From Gonatopus flavifemur (lineage: Eukaryota > Arthropoda > Insecta > Hymenoptera > Dryinidae): a DNA stretch of 64,000 nucleotides. The stretch lies in the NCBI GenBank assembly GCA_018340375.1, contig JAFFJZ010000007.1, positions 20,806,001 to 20,870,000 on the forward strand, given 5' to 3'. The notes beneath the pieces were generated by a model. It was not told where the DNA came from. It did not search any database and was given only the letters and a program-made list of their open reading frames with translations. The translations under genes were made by a program, and so were the position numbers. Shown in pieces: positions 24,980 through 35,693 of the stretch. The number at the start of each line of letters is the position of its first letter. The stretch's first letter is position 1.

Positions 24980-25761
24980 TTCCTCTTCCTCTACACCTTC
25001 CTCATCATTTGCCTCTTTTTCTTGCTCCTCGGTTTCAAGAGACCTTCGCTCATTCAATCCCAAACTATGCTCATGATCTTTGAAAAGAAAAGAACTTTTA
25101 TCAGGGTAATTTTGAATTTCTGTTTCTTCTATAACTGGAACGTTATGACAATGGATTTCATTTGTGTTCTCATGTTGAAAAGTATCATTTTGAATTTCCT
25201 GTTCAAAATCTTTAGTTATGTGAGATGCAACTTCCTCCATAATAGATTTGACCAGCAAATTAGTTTTGAAAGTGGAATCGCAAGGTATGTCGAATCTTGA
25301 AATCTCACGCAACTTAGAGTCTGAATTTTGAACTTGACATCTAAAATCATAAGACACTTCGAGTAGTCGTAAACACGTTGAACAGATAATATTTGGTAAT
25401 CCATCTCCTTCTTTCACCTAAAAAATACGTTTAAGTTTAATTGATGCATCAGTTATAAATAGTCAAAAATAAGTAATATATGAAATCATTCGACAATGTA
25501 ATACTACAAAAAAATATAATTAGAACCACCTATTTACGATATCAAAAGAATATTTCTACTAATATAAAACATAAATATTTGAATATAAATATAAGAGTTA
25601 ACCTGTACAGAGGCAAGCTCCATGAGTTTTTGCGATAACAATCCATCATTCTGGAATAATTGAAACATTTCGATACATTTTTTTAGACACACACGACATT
25701 CATCACCAGAAATTCGGAGCACCCCACTAGAATTTTTTGCCTGTATTTCGTCGCTCGACAT
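22993..25761 (-). CDS. ZAD-domain C2H2 zinc-finger transcription factor, 11 fingers
   Basis: Three coding exons on the minus strand: 25603-25761, 23858-25417, 22993-23802, all phase 0, for 842 aa. The N-terminal ZAD domain spans the first intron and uses Cys22, Cys25, Cys65 and Cys68 (CRVC and CSTC). A glutamate run follows at about residues 190-222. Exon 2 carries five fingers (CPHC...ERHLNVH, CHLC...KNHISNNH, CRVC...THAKSH, CTQC...KRHISTH, CSTC...KDHEKTKH) separated by acidic linkers. Exon 3 carries six more in a near-continuous array with HSGEKPY/HTGVKPY-type linkers; the last ends CKIC...HVKKC, a C2HC variant. The tail is proline-rich. ZAD proteins are arthropod nuclear DNA-binding proteins that dimerise through ZAD. 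The target is unknown and no one-to-one ortholog is named. Start: the ATG is 20 codons before the first ZAD cysteines. Confidence 0.92.
24902..25012 (-). repeat. GAA/GAG trinucleotide run encoding poly-Glu
   Basis: An imperfect CTT/CTC repeat on the plus strand encodes an uninterrupted glutamate stretch of roughly 28 residues in the zinc-finger protein. Such tracts often vary in length between alleles. The plus-strand poly-Ser and poly-Leu/Phe frames are shadows of it. Confidence 0.9.
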
Positions 25762-26004
25762 CGCTTTTTTTTATCTTCACAGAAAATTAGTTTCAATATT
25801 GAGCCCTTTTGTGCTGCGCCATTTGAAGATGTCTCATTTCTACTAGGGATGCATTCAAAATTGTAACATTACCGCTGCAGCAATTGTCTCTTTTTGCCAC
25901 AGACTTCTATATAATACACTAGACTGCGAACTATCGTTTCAAATTTCAAAAGTGAGGCCTGGTGAGGCCAACATGGGCCAACACACCGATATACGCGTAA
26001 ACAT

Positions 26005-26597
26005 GTGTGACCATTGAACTCTATATATCATACTGGAAGGCGCACTTCTCATGTTTTCTATAGTATAGTCCGGTGAGATTGAATTTCGAGTGGGATGCTA
26101 TCTCTCTTCAAGAATAGATGCGACTATAGTTCATTAATAATATAAACAAAAGAGAAAGCTTCCCACTCAAAGCAACCTTCTCTCTTGCACTAAGCCCACC
26201 GGCCATTTTTGATGAGAAGTGCGCTTTCCAGTATGATCAGGGTTGGGTACGAATAATACGGTAGGTTTTATGCAGGGAATAATGTGCGCATAAAACTCAT
26301 GCAGATAATGCAGATAACTAAAGGGGGTTTTCTGCATCATGTTTTTTCATGGTCAAGATGGGTTATAATTTTGAAAATATGAACTGTTTACCATTTCAGC
26401 ACTCATGAACATCTATTTCATATATTCTGAATTTTGAATTTCAAGTCGAAATTAATTTTACAATGTTTTATGCATTTTCTGCATTTTCTGCGTATTCTAC
26501 ATGTTTTATGCATAATCTGCGCATAGTTAACGCATATTACTTATCGCACGCGCACAGAACCCATCCCTGAGTATGATATAGAGTTCAATGTGTGTGA
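26005..26597. mobile_element. TIR element upstream of the zinc-finger gene (interrupted)
   Basis: The left arm (26005-26052: GTGTGACCATTGAACTCTAT then CATACTGGAAGGCGCACTTC) is inverted at the right (from 26209 to the insertion, then 26578-26597). The hAT-like insert at 26238-26569 splits the right arm. It starts about 240 bp upstream of the zinc-finger start codon. Confidence 0.75.
26238..26569. mobile_element. hAT-type MITE, 332 bp, 8-bp TSD
   Basis: The ends CAGGGTTGGGTACG and GTTCTGTGCG-type complement (AGAACCCATCCCTG) have a perfect 8-bp duplication, AGTATGAT, at 26230-26237 and 26570-26577. CAGGG ends with 8-bp duplications are characteristic of hAT elements. TTTTATGCATTTTCTGC motifs repeat inside. 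Confidence 0.88.
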
Positions 26598-26678
26598 CAC
26601 AGGGATCAGAGATTTTAGTATGTGTTGGTGGACGCCATATGTCATTAGGTACTCACACTGACGTTACTTTTTGAAATT

Positions 26679-26830
26679 GGTAGACCTTCGTTGTCCCGAA
26701 GGTCCGTTAGCCCGAAATTTTCTGATGAGTTGAAAACTGGTATTTTCTAGTAATTTCCCTAAAAACTACTAGTTTTTAACCAATGCGCAAATTTCGGACT
26801 AACGGACCTTCGGGACAACGGAGGTCTACC
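26679..26830. mobile_element. MITE, 152 bp, 8-bp TSD
   Basis: The TIR GGTAGACCTTCGTTGTCCCG is matched by its near-complement at 26811-26830. The duplication TTGAAATT (26671-26678 and 26831-26838) is perfect. An 8-bp duplication fits hAT-like elements. Confidence 0.88.
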
Positions 26831-26842
26831 TTGAAATTGTAT

Positions 26843-27174
26843 CATAGAGATATAAGACTAGAGGAGGTGAGTGGGCCGAAAACGTGTAGGTCTTGGCAAA
26901 GAGAGAGAGCGATAGAGGCTAGCCAATCAGCGACCATTCTCACAGAACTCCTCTATTCCTCTCTCATTTACTCTTCCGTTTATTCGAGACTACATTTCCA
27001 CTTACAGCTTTCGGCCTACTCCCCTCCTCTATTCTCAAGATGTAATTTCATGGGGCGTCGAGCATCAAGCGTCAACATTAGAAAGAAAGAGAGGTCACAC
27101 AGTTCTTCTCTTTCCTTCTAATGTTGACGCTTGATGCTCGACGCCCCATGAAATTACATCTTTATATCTCTATG
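26843..27174. mobile_element. CATAGAGATATAA MITE, 332 bp, 8-bp TSD, with internal hairpin
   Basis: The ends CATAGAGATATAAGA and TTTATATCTCTATG are flanked by AATTGTAT and GATTGTAT (7 of 8). Positions 27037-27162 form a hairpin with arms of about 55 bp (first about 47 bp perfect) around a short AGGTCACACAGTTCT loop. It abuts the previous MITE within 12 bp. Confidence 0.8.
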
Positions 27175-27480
27175 GATTGTATTCACAAAATTTGTACCGA
27201 TTGACATATGGCCGCCATCCCTACTCCTACCCATTGTGGCCTCACTTTTGGTATGCTCAGCGGCAGGGTTGGGAACTTGACATGTCGAATGAGGTTTCTG
27301 GATGCTTCCGGTTGCGAGAGCTCTTGGCCCCATGGGGCCCCTGCAGGGGCCATGATTCAGTCAATAGGAATCCAGTATTCTAGCCCTAGGGGCTAGCGCC
27401 CCCGCTTGCAATCGGAAACATCCTCTGACGTATAATACATATCCTGTATAAGGTAGAGTATCATAATACCGAATGTGTTA

Positions 27481-27610
27481 GGCTGCTCTCCCATGGACCG
27501 GAATTTCTAGGGAACGGAACGGAATCCGCAGACCCAATTGGTCCATGGATAGTAACTTACTAGAATTCCCTGCAAATCCCCCAAAAATTCCGGTCCATGG
27601 GAGAGTAGCC
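27481..27610. mobile_element. MITE, CTCCCATGGACCGG family, copy 3
   Basis: A 130-bp element starting GGCTGCTCTCCCATGGACCG and ending with its complement up to GAGAGTAGCC. It shares its terminal repeat with 66-314 and 611-771. The surrounding DNA repeats short CATAGTACCGAATG units (27465-27690). Confidence 0.8.
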
Positions 27611-27988
27611 TCATAGTACCGAATTTTCATATTCCCGAATGCTCATAGTACCGGATGCTCATAAGACCGAATGTGCATAGTCCCGAACGAAAAAATATGA
27701 ATTTTGAAATGAATCCAAAAATCCGCCACTTCCGTCATAAAAAATGATTCGTTTACGCATATCATGTGGGAATGGGTAGGGGGTCTTTTTGCCGAAAACG
27801 TTTTGCGCCGAATACACTGTAATTTGACAATCGATAGCAGGGGGCATAATCTCAAATGCAACATTCTGAAACGGATTTCAGCGCTGCCATACGGTAGTAC
27901 AGTGAATTATTCGCCATAGATACAACTAACACAAATAATGAACAAATCACACCGATTCTCGAATTAGTGTTAGTCTATACCAGTGATG

Positions 27989-28119
27989 CCAGTATTCCCT
28001 AGAAAAATCTTCAGATTTTTTGGCATTGGTCATTTCTTTTCAAATTGTAAATATGATTGGCCGGTTGTACAAGAAATAACCAATCATCAGATGCTGAAGA
28101 TTTTTCTAGAGAATACTGG
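27989..28119. mobile_element. CCAGTATTCCCTAG MITE, 131 bp
   Basis: The ends CCAGTATTCCCTAGAAAAAT and ATTTTTCTAGAGAATACTGG are inverted over about 26 bp, with a further inner inverted stretch (TTGGCATTGGTCATTTCTT). No gene is present. Confidence 0.75.
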
Positions 28120-28263
28120 CAGTATTACGTTAGCAATCACTAGATCCAAAATGTGATGGTTCCTGACAGTATTGGCGAATCCAGTATCCCACAGCGTGGA
28201 CTGATCGAAAAGATGAAAGTTTCTGGCTGCAATCATCATATTTGAAAGAAGCCAGAATCACTT

Positions 28264-28766
28264 CCCGAAGGGAACATGAAGCTCCGACGAACGTTCAGAA
28301 TAGATCATGATAGATCAGACTGAAGCTCCGTTGGAGCTCAAGTTTAGATTCGGAAACGTTCGACGAAGGTCCGATGAACGTTGAAATGTCCGCTTGAAAA
28401 TAGCTTGAATGAAGGTTCATAGAACGTTTATTAAAGATTCTACGAAGATTCATTCAACCTTCAGTTTTTTATGTTTCAGACGGAATTACAATTATAGTTA
28501 GAAATGCCCCAATCTTTCATTTTTTCGTGGAAAAATATACTTTGAAAAAAACTTTGATCGAAAAATTGCAACTCGAACGAACCTTTAGCAAACGTTCGAT
28601 GAACGTTTTATAAACGTTCATTCAAACTATTTTCAAGTGGACATTTCAACGTTCATCGGACCTTCGTCGAACGTTTACGAATCTAAACTTGAGCTCCAAC
28701 AGAGCTTCAGTCTGATCTATCATGATCTATTCTGAACATTTGTCGGAGCTTCATGTTCCCTTCGGG
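28264..28766. mobile_element. CCCGAAGGGAACATG foldback element, 503 bp, TT target
   Basis: Two arms of about 135 bp (28264-28399 and 28632-28766) are near-perfect inverted copies, starting CCCGAAGGGAACATGAAGCT. TT flanks both sides. The spacer contains GAACGTT repeats. Confidence 0.85.
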
Positions 28767-28966
28767 TTTGGATCCCCGCTTCAAAATCATGACAGTTTTC
28801 TAGAGGATTTACATATTTCATTAGCAGTCTATTCTTACGCGAAATTACAGATTCATGATTCACGCGCAGTAGTATGGATTTCACCCTGATGATTTTGATA
28901 GATCTTTATGGTGGTGACACATTGAAAATCATTATGTTTTTGTCAGTCTCTGTAGAAATGTGATAG

Positions 28967-31900
28967 CCCTGGTCAAAAAAACTAAACAAACCTAAACAAA
29001 AAATTTTTTTTATGACTACTTCCGACGTACTAGGTGTTTTTGTCTCGGAAATTTCATAACTAAAACTAAACCTTTGATTTAGGAGTTACTTCCGGATAAA
29101 GGCAATCAACGGCTTTCCGATTGTTTCAGTATTTCATTGATCAATTCACTTAGGCGCATTTCAAGTTTTGATGAAACAAATTTTTTCCGCTCACTTCCGC
29201 AATTGAGGAACTGGATGTTTTAGGTTTCGTTCCGCATTTGGAAAAATAATTTATTTGAAATTCCACATCGGATTTACCAATAACTGGAGCAAAAATAAAA
29301 ATGAAAATCAATTCAAACACCCGTTACATGCTGTGAATTTGTGGACACCCAAATTGTTGCATTCCACTTGGAAATGAGGATAAATCCATTCCTACCTAAA
29401 GGGGATTTGAACTCTTACCGGACCTATCTACTTATAAGACCTACCTACTTAAACTCTAAGCTATCCTAACACGCTGCTCCAAGGGCAAATATTGTCTCAG
29501 ATATTGTACAGCTGATCGGAAGTTTGATCACGCATGCGTGATTCTGTTTCGGTTCATTCCCGTGTAAATGCGAAAAAACTGTTTCCATGCATTTCCGATT
29601 TATTTCCGCACGAATATACTCGGGAGTAGTTACGTTTATCGACCGCGTAAATGACCTCCAATTACTTAGGTACATCTTAGGTACCAATTTGTTTAGGTTT
29701 ACTTATGAAAAATCGGAAATGGAATTTTGAGAAATGTTTACGGTGTCATATGACCTGATCAACTTCCGCGGACTTCCGTTCAGACCTAAAAACACAGTTT
29801 CCATGTATTTCCGATCTATTTCCGCACAAATATACTTGGAGGTACTTACGTTTACTGACCGCGTGGATGATTTCTTATTACTTAGATACATCTTAGGTTC
29901 CAATCTGTTTAGGTGTACTTATGAAAAATCGGAAATGAAATTTTGAAAAGTGTTTACATATACTGTGAATTAATTCACTTCCGCGACTTTACGCTGGAAA
30001 CTAAAGAGAATACTTCGGTTTACTGATGCTTTGTTTCCGGCTCGATGAACTTGGAAGAAGGTATGAATAATATGCACATACTGTTTTTCTATTACTTGGG
30101 AGTATTTGAAGTTCTAATCTACTTCCGTTCACTTATGAAAAATCAGAAATGAAATTTTGAAAAGTGTTTACGTATACTGTGAATGAATTCACTTCCGCAA
30201 CTTTACGCTGAGACCTAAAGAGAATACTTCGGTTTATTTATGCTTTGTTTCCGCACTGATGAACTTGGGAGGAGTTATGAATGAAATGCATATAATGTTT
30301 TCCTATCATTTGGGAACATTTTAGGTTCCCATCTGCTTTCGTTCACTTATGAAAAATCGGAAATGAAATTTCGACAAATGTGTACGCATACTGTGAACTA
30401 ATTCACTTCCGCGACTTTACGCTGAAACCTAAAGAGGATACTTCGGTTTATTTATGCTTTGTTTCCGCACCGATGAACTTGGGAGGAGTTATGAATAATA
30501 TGCATATAATGTCTTCCTATTACTTGGGAACATTTTAGGTTCCCATCTGCTTCCGTTCACTTGTGAAAAATCGGAAATGAAATTTTGAATAGTGTTTACG
30601 CGGTGTTTCGAATAGTGTTTAGCGAGCGGGAGAAATTTGTTTCATCAAAACTTGAAATGCACCTAAGTGAATTGATCAATGAAATACTGAAACAATCGGA
30701 AAACCGTTGATTGCCTTCATCCGGAAGTAACTCCTAAATCAAAGGTTTAGTTTTAGTTATGAAATTTCCGAGATAAAAACACCTAGTAAGTCGGAAGTAG
30801 CCGTAAAAAAATTTTTTTGTTTAGGTTTGTTTAGTCTTCTTGACCAGGGATCAGGTCACATGACACCGTGAACATTTGTCAAAATATTCTTTCCGATTTT
30901 TCATGAGTACTCCTGAACTGATTGGAACCTAAGATACAACTAAGTAATGAGAAGCCATCTACACGGTCAGTAAACTTAACTATGCCCAAATATATCCGTG
31001 CGAAAATAAATCGGGAATGCATGGAAACAGTTTTCTTGCACCTACGCGGAAATTAACGGAACCATAGTTTAGTGCAAGTCATACGTAAGTAAACCTAAAC
31101 TCTCTACGTGTGGATTGCGGAAATCGGCGGAATCAATTATCATGTGGAAGAAAATCTCAAGTAGAAACTCCCTACATGTGTAAAATCCTCGTTCGGAAGT
31201 ACTCGGAAGAAATCCTAAGTGATTTGAAAACATCTACTTCAAAAATATTTAGCCCTGGTCAAGAAAACTAAACAAAAAATTTTTTTACGACTACTTTCGA
31301 CTTACTAGAAGTTTTTGTCTCGGAAATTTCATAACTAAAACTAAACCTTCGATTCAGGAGTTACTTCTGGATAAAGGCAATCAACGGTTTTCCGATTGTT
31401 TCAGTATTTCATTGATCAATTCACTTAGGTGCATTTCAAGTTTTGATGAAACAAATTTCTCCCGCTCGCTAAACACTATTCAAAATTTCATTTCCGATTT
31501 TTCACAAGTGAACGGAAGCAGATGGGAACCTAAAATGTTCCCGAGTAATAGGAAGACATTATATGCATTTTATTCATAACTCCTCCCAAGTTCATCAGTG
31601 CGGAAACAAAGCATAAATAAACCGAACTATCCTCTTTAGGTCTCAGCGTAAAGTCGCGGAAGTGAATTAATTTACAGTATACGTAAACACTTTTCAAAAT
31701 TTCATTTCCGATTTTTCATAAGTGAACGGAAGCAGATTGGAACCTAAAATGTTCCCAAGTGATAGGAAGACATTATGTGCACAGCACTCATAACCGTTCC
31801 TAAACTTATTGGTTCGCAAATAGAGTGGAAGTGTACGGAAACAGTTTTTTTACTTCCACACGGAAATAAACGGAATCACAGTATAGTCCAAATAATACCT

Positions 31901-32095
31901 AAGTAAACCTAAACTGCCTACGTGTGTAGTGCGGAAGCCGGCGGAATCAACTGTGAGTCGGAAAAGAATCCTGAGTGATTGGAAACTCTCTACTTGTGTC
32001 AAATCTCGGTTCCTAAGTAGTCTAAACAGATCCTAAATAATTTGAAAACATTTACTTCAAAAATACTTAGGTTTCTTTAGATTTTTTAACCAGGG
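28967..32095. mobile_element. Cluster of CCCTGGTCAA TIR elements
   Basis: Four related termini are visible: CCCTGGTCAAAAAAACTAAA (28967), its complement ending 30849, CCCTGGTCAAGAAAACTAAA (31253) and TTTTTTAACCAGGG ending 32095. The ends at 28967 and 30849 share inverted sequence for about 210 bp. Segments 30850-31252 and 31466-32040 repeat the interior in inverted orientation. I read it as two units or one unit split by a relative; the order is not resolved. No transposase frame is seen. Confidence 0.7.
29560..30600. repeat. Five tandem units of about 215 bp inside the CCCTGGTCAA cluster
   Basis: The phrase ACTTATGAAAAATCGGAAAT recurs at about 29702, 29922, 30132, 30346 and 30561, spaced 210-220 bp, each preceded by a TTTCCGCAC-type and CTTAGGTACATCTTAGGT-type block. 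Units are diverged but clearly tandem. Inverted copies appear at 30880-31030 and 31490-31760. Confidence 0.8.
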
Positions 32096-32832
32096 CAGAG
32101 CGATATTTCATTTATTATGAAGTGTTCGCCCGTAGTTTGTTTGCTTCTTTGTTTGTTTGTTTGATCGTGGTGTTTGCTTTGTGCTACAGCAAAACGTGGC
32201 AACATAATTGTTGCATTTCGCGTCAAATAACGTGACACCATTATCGAAGGATTATGACACCATGTTCAGCCATATCACGGTGAGAAAAATGAGCCATGTT
32301 TTGCTATATTAATGGCAACATGAAGGTAGCATTGCGTGGAACAAAAATGTATCGATAATGGAGAAATAATTCTGAAAACTATTTCACACATGAATGCTGT
32401 CATGATGGTACCCAGGTGTTTCCGCATTTCACTATGTTTATGCGAACATGGTATGTGAACCGAATGGTTCTATGATATATACATGATCACACCATTACAT
32501 GCACCTTTAACAAGTTAAGTTATGTTTACAATCTCAAGTTGACGGCACGCTATTTTGAGCACTTTATGTTATGAAAATGCATAGCACGCTTTTCTATCTG
32601 GGAATATTTCGATTGGACCTAGTGATTTATTGGATTCATTAACATATCTTTCAATGAATATGAATATTCTAATCATAGATTGTAATTTATATAAACGATA
32701 TTCACTATCTTCAAACATCGTATTTTGATTTCGTAGATTTTTGTTGGTGATTGTCTACTTTTTACAGCGATATCCTCGTTATGTGAATAAAGATTGTAAT
32801 TTTTTTTTCTCTCAGTGTACGACCTATCCACT
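32096..32832. other. Spacer with an orphan CACTGAG-type terminus
   Basis: No gene is visible. A TTTTTTTTCTCTCAGTG terminus ends at 32817 followed by TA, but I could not find its left partner. The sequence after it (TACGACCTATCC...) belongs to the repeat at 32819-34080. Confidence 0.5.
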
Positions 32833-33223
32833 CCCGTACAGCACAACCACCGATTCTCCACCCAGGACTCCGGTGGACTGGAGGTGGAAAATCAGTGGAG
32901 AAATGAGAGCCGTGGAAATAAGGGAGAAATAAGGGAGAGTCTCCATTGAGGCAACGGAGAGACGACGTGGATTTGTCCGCCCCCTTTATTTTCAATAAAA
33001 TTTATATTAGTGGATTCCCTCATTGAACTTTGGTTGTTCAAATGACAGATTTGAATTTTATTGAAAATAGAGGAGGTGGACAAATCCACGTCGCCTCTCC
33101 GTTGCCTCAACGGAGACTCTCCCTTATTTCTCCCTTATTTCCACGGTTTCCATTTCTCCACCAATTCTCCGCCTCCAGTCCACCGAAGTCCTAGGTGGAG
33201 GATCGGTGGTTGTGCTGTACGGG
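32833..33223. mobile_element. CCCGTACAGCACAACC foldback element, 391 bp, CT target
   Basis: Arms of about 160-190 bp are inverted copies, starting CCCGTACAGCACAACCACCG. CT flanks both sides. The empty site is visible at 52767-52775, where CACTTTTCATTTCAAA reads through in the related repeat (inverted). Confidence 0.85.
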
Positions 33224-33621
33224 CTTTTAGTTTCAGAAGATTCTGAATCGGTTGGTCTATATCCCACAGAGACAAATTTCTGAAATTTTTCATCAATTTG
33301 CTCCAGCACTTGGTAAATTTTGGAGGTGCAGTTTTGAAAAAATGTTCCTCTCAAGTGCTATTCATTTTCCATTTCAAAAGATTCTGAATCGATTAGTATA
33401 TATCCCACGGCAACAATTTTTCGAAGTTTTTCCATCGATCTTACTCAGCACTTTGTAAAATTTCAAATTTGAGGTCGAAAAACACCTCTCTTCCACGACC
33501 TACTCATTTTTTGTGTCAGAAGGTTCTAAACCGATTGGTTTATATTTCACGGAAACGAATTCTTCAACCTCCCATCACGATGATTACAATAAATAGCACT
33601 TTGAGGGTAGTGTACTTATCT

Positions 33622-33690
33622 CAGAGATTGGCTGATGTGATGAAAGCCTTGACTCTCACTCGCAGAACCCGGGTTCAATCCCCACTGGGA
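33622..33690 (+). repeat. tRNA-like stretch inside a TIR element
   Basis: TTGGCTGATGTGATGAAAGC resembles an A box, and GGGTTCAATCCCC is a perfect B-box match, separated by about 25 bp. A diverged copy on the other strand is at 52443-52508. There is no CCA-compatible acceptor pairing and it is embedded in a mobile element, so it is a tRNA-derived or SINE-like remnant and not a tRNA gene. Confidence 0.5.
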
Positions 33691-34095
33691 GAATCTTCTA
33701 AAAATCGACTTCGAAGCAGGTTTTCTTTCCACTCAAAGTGTTTCTGGCCAAGCTCATTCAACATTTGTGGAAGTAAACTCTGAAGAAATTTTTTTTCAAC
33801 CCAAAGTAATATGTCGTAAGATTTTTAATATTTGCGATTGTTACATTTTTTTCCGTACAGAATATCGCTGAATTGATCACAACAATATTTCAGAATGTCT
33901 CCAGAGTGTTACCTCAATGATTTCAGCAATGTTTCAGAATATCTCCAGAATGTTACAAAGATGGTGACATGAGACATCCTGCAGACATTCTGACAATCTT
34001 CTTGAGATATTTTCCAGAATATTACACATTGCAAATGTAATGTTCTGACAATATTGCTGGGACATCCGGTGCTGTGTGGGTAGCGTGTTAGGATA

Positions 34096-34589
34096 CCCGA
34101 GCAGAGCTGCCAGATGAGCTCCGACGCTGAGGGGAAATGTACCCCCACCATCACCTCATATATGTATGTGTTGTAAGTGTTACTTACCAATACTTACGAC
34201 TATTATATACATGAAGTGATGGTAGGAGTACTCTTCCCCTGAGCGTTGGAGCTCATCTGGCAACTCTGTACCCGAGCAGTAACAGAAGTTCAAAGTATAT
34301 ACGAAATAGAAACGTTCGTAAAATGTACGGATAAGATACGAAGAACATATAATGAATGTTCATAGAATGTTTGAATGAGACTGTTTTAAATATACTTGGA
34401 AGGTACATATTACATTCGAAATGTACGATATACATTCAATCGACGTTCAACCAACGTACCGTCGTATGTCCGATTACATACGTTCGATGAATATGCATAG
34501 CACCTATAAGACGGTCTCATTCGAATGTGCATAGAACATATTTCGAATATTCGATGAAAGTTCATAGTATATTCTGGTGCCGCTTGAGG
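34096..34589. mobile_element. CCCAAGCGGCA MITE, copy 3 (interrupted)
   Basis: Its left end CCCGAG is at 34096 and resumes after the insert as CCCGAGCAGTAACAGAAG at 34271; its right end is ATATTCTGGTGCCGCTTGAG. The body follows the copy at 10148 closely. The 167-bp hAT-type MITE sits six bases inside its left end. Confidence 0.8.
34102..34268. mobile_element. hAT-type MITE CAGAGCTGCCAG, 167 bp, 8-bp TSD
   Basis: The TIR CAGAGCTGCCAGATGAGCTC is matched by the complement of GAGCTCATCTGGCAACTCTG. The duplication TACCCGAG at 34094-34101 and 34269-34276 is perfect. A 166-bp relative is at 55394-55559. Confidence 0.9.
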
Positions 34590-34610
34590 ATGTTGCTGAA
34601 ACAAAACACA

Positions 34611-35693
34611 CTCAAATAGACAGTCCAATTTCTATTAGATATCTAAAAGATGTCTGAAAATCTTGTAAAATATCTTGACATTTTTTCTAAATGAGATCTT
34701 TAAGATATCTCAAAGAAATCGGACGCGACACTATTATGTATCTTCAAGATATCTAAAAAGAGTCCTTTCAGAAGCTTCTTTGAGATATCTTAATGAGGTC
34801 TTATGGGAGAGCAAAATTAGAAATCTGAAAAATGATATATTTCAGAATTCATACGAAACCCCTGGTGGTAATGTATATCATAATTTTCCATAATTCTTTA
34901 TATTTCCTCATTTGGTACAAATTCAAGGAGAAAATATTAGATTTTTCTTATAGAATTTGTAATTTATGAGGAAATATGAAAAATTGTCACTTTTATGAGA
35001 ACTTATGGAAAATTATGAGATCTAGCTCCGCCAGGCAACCGATACATGAATTCGATGAAGATGTTTCGGGAAGAAGACAGCATGCTGCAAATTCATGTAT
35101 CCAGGTTCATGAATTCATTATTGTAATAGTTCAAGATATTCAAGAAGTGCAAAATTGCGCCTATTCATATATAAATAGAATAAAATCTCATCAAGTAAGT
35201 GCATGATATTTTATTTGTATATATATGTCAACGACGGTAAAGAGCAAGATTAGGAATGCGGGTAATGTTTACTAGTGCTAATCTTGAAAAAGTATGCAAT
35301 GGTTCGACACCCAACGAATATACGAATAAAATATTATACCCTTACCTGGTGAGTTTTATCCTATGAACAGGTCAACTGCACCTTGGAACCCCTTGAATCC
35401 TAATATATAACATTTATATATATAAGATTCAATATTTCACACGTACTACACGCGAGAGAATGAGGCAGGAAAGTGATGCGAAAGGCAAAGTCGGTAGACG
35501 CCATCTTTTCAGAAATTGAAGTTTTGAAAGATGTCTTATAGATGATATTTCAAGAACTCCGATGCAATAGATTTTTCAGATATCTTTCAGAAGATTTCTG
35601 ATATACATCTATAAGACATCTTTTAGATACATCTTAAAGGTTTCTTTTGTCGGATATCTTATATTCATCTTTAAGAACTCAAGGTTTACTGGG
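34611..35693. mobile_element. AGATATC-rich element, copy 1 (about 1.08 kb)
   Basis: A direct repeat of 37398-38523. The ends CTCAAATAGACAGTCC and CTTAAGAACTC/AGGTTTACTGGG are rich in AAGATATCTT motifs. The interior (ATTATGAGATCTAGCTCCGC..., AGAGAATGAGGCAGGAAAGT) is shared by both copies. The frames here lack known motifs and differ between the copies, so no gene is called. Confidence 0.75.

Larger units (their letters stand above)
32819..34080. mobile_element. Relative of the CCCACACAGCACC element, left end replaced
   Basis: This matches 52079-53102 in inverted orientation: the same ACGACCTATCCACT start, the same AGATTCTGAATCG repeats and the same right end GGTGCTGTGTGGG followed by TA. Three diverged tandem units of about 140 bp begin near 33232, 33368 and 33516. 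It contains the foldback at 32833-33223 and a tRNA-like stretch at 33622-33690. Confidence 0.75.

Noticed and set aside
24845..25300. Plus-strand poly-Phe/Leu and poly-Ser proteins
   Set aside because: Antisense shadows of the glutamate repeat in the zinc-finger gene.
29466..29946. Repeated minus-strand peptides with RSFTRSINVTT / KSSTRSVNVST
   Set aside because: They are the same tandem DNA unit translated twice; later units do not keep the frame open.
32811..32818. Complete CACTGAG element ending at 32817
   Set aside because: Only the right terminus is present; I found no left terminus within several kilobases.
33622..33690. Functional tRNA gene
   Set aside because: The B box is good but no acceptor stem pairs, and the stretch is part of a repeated mobile element.
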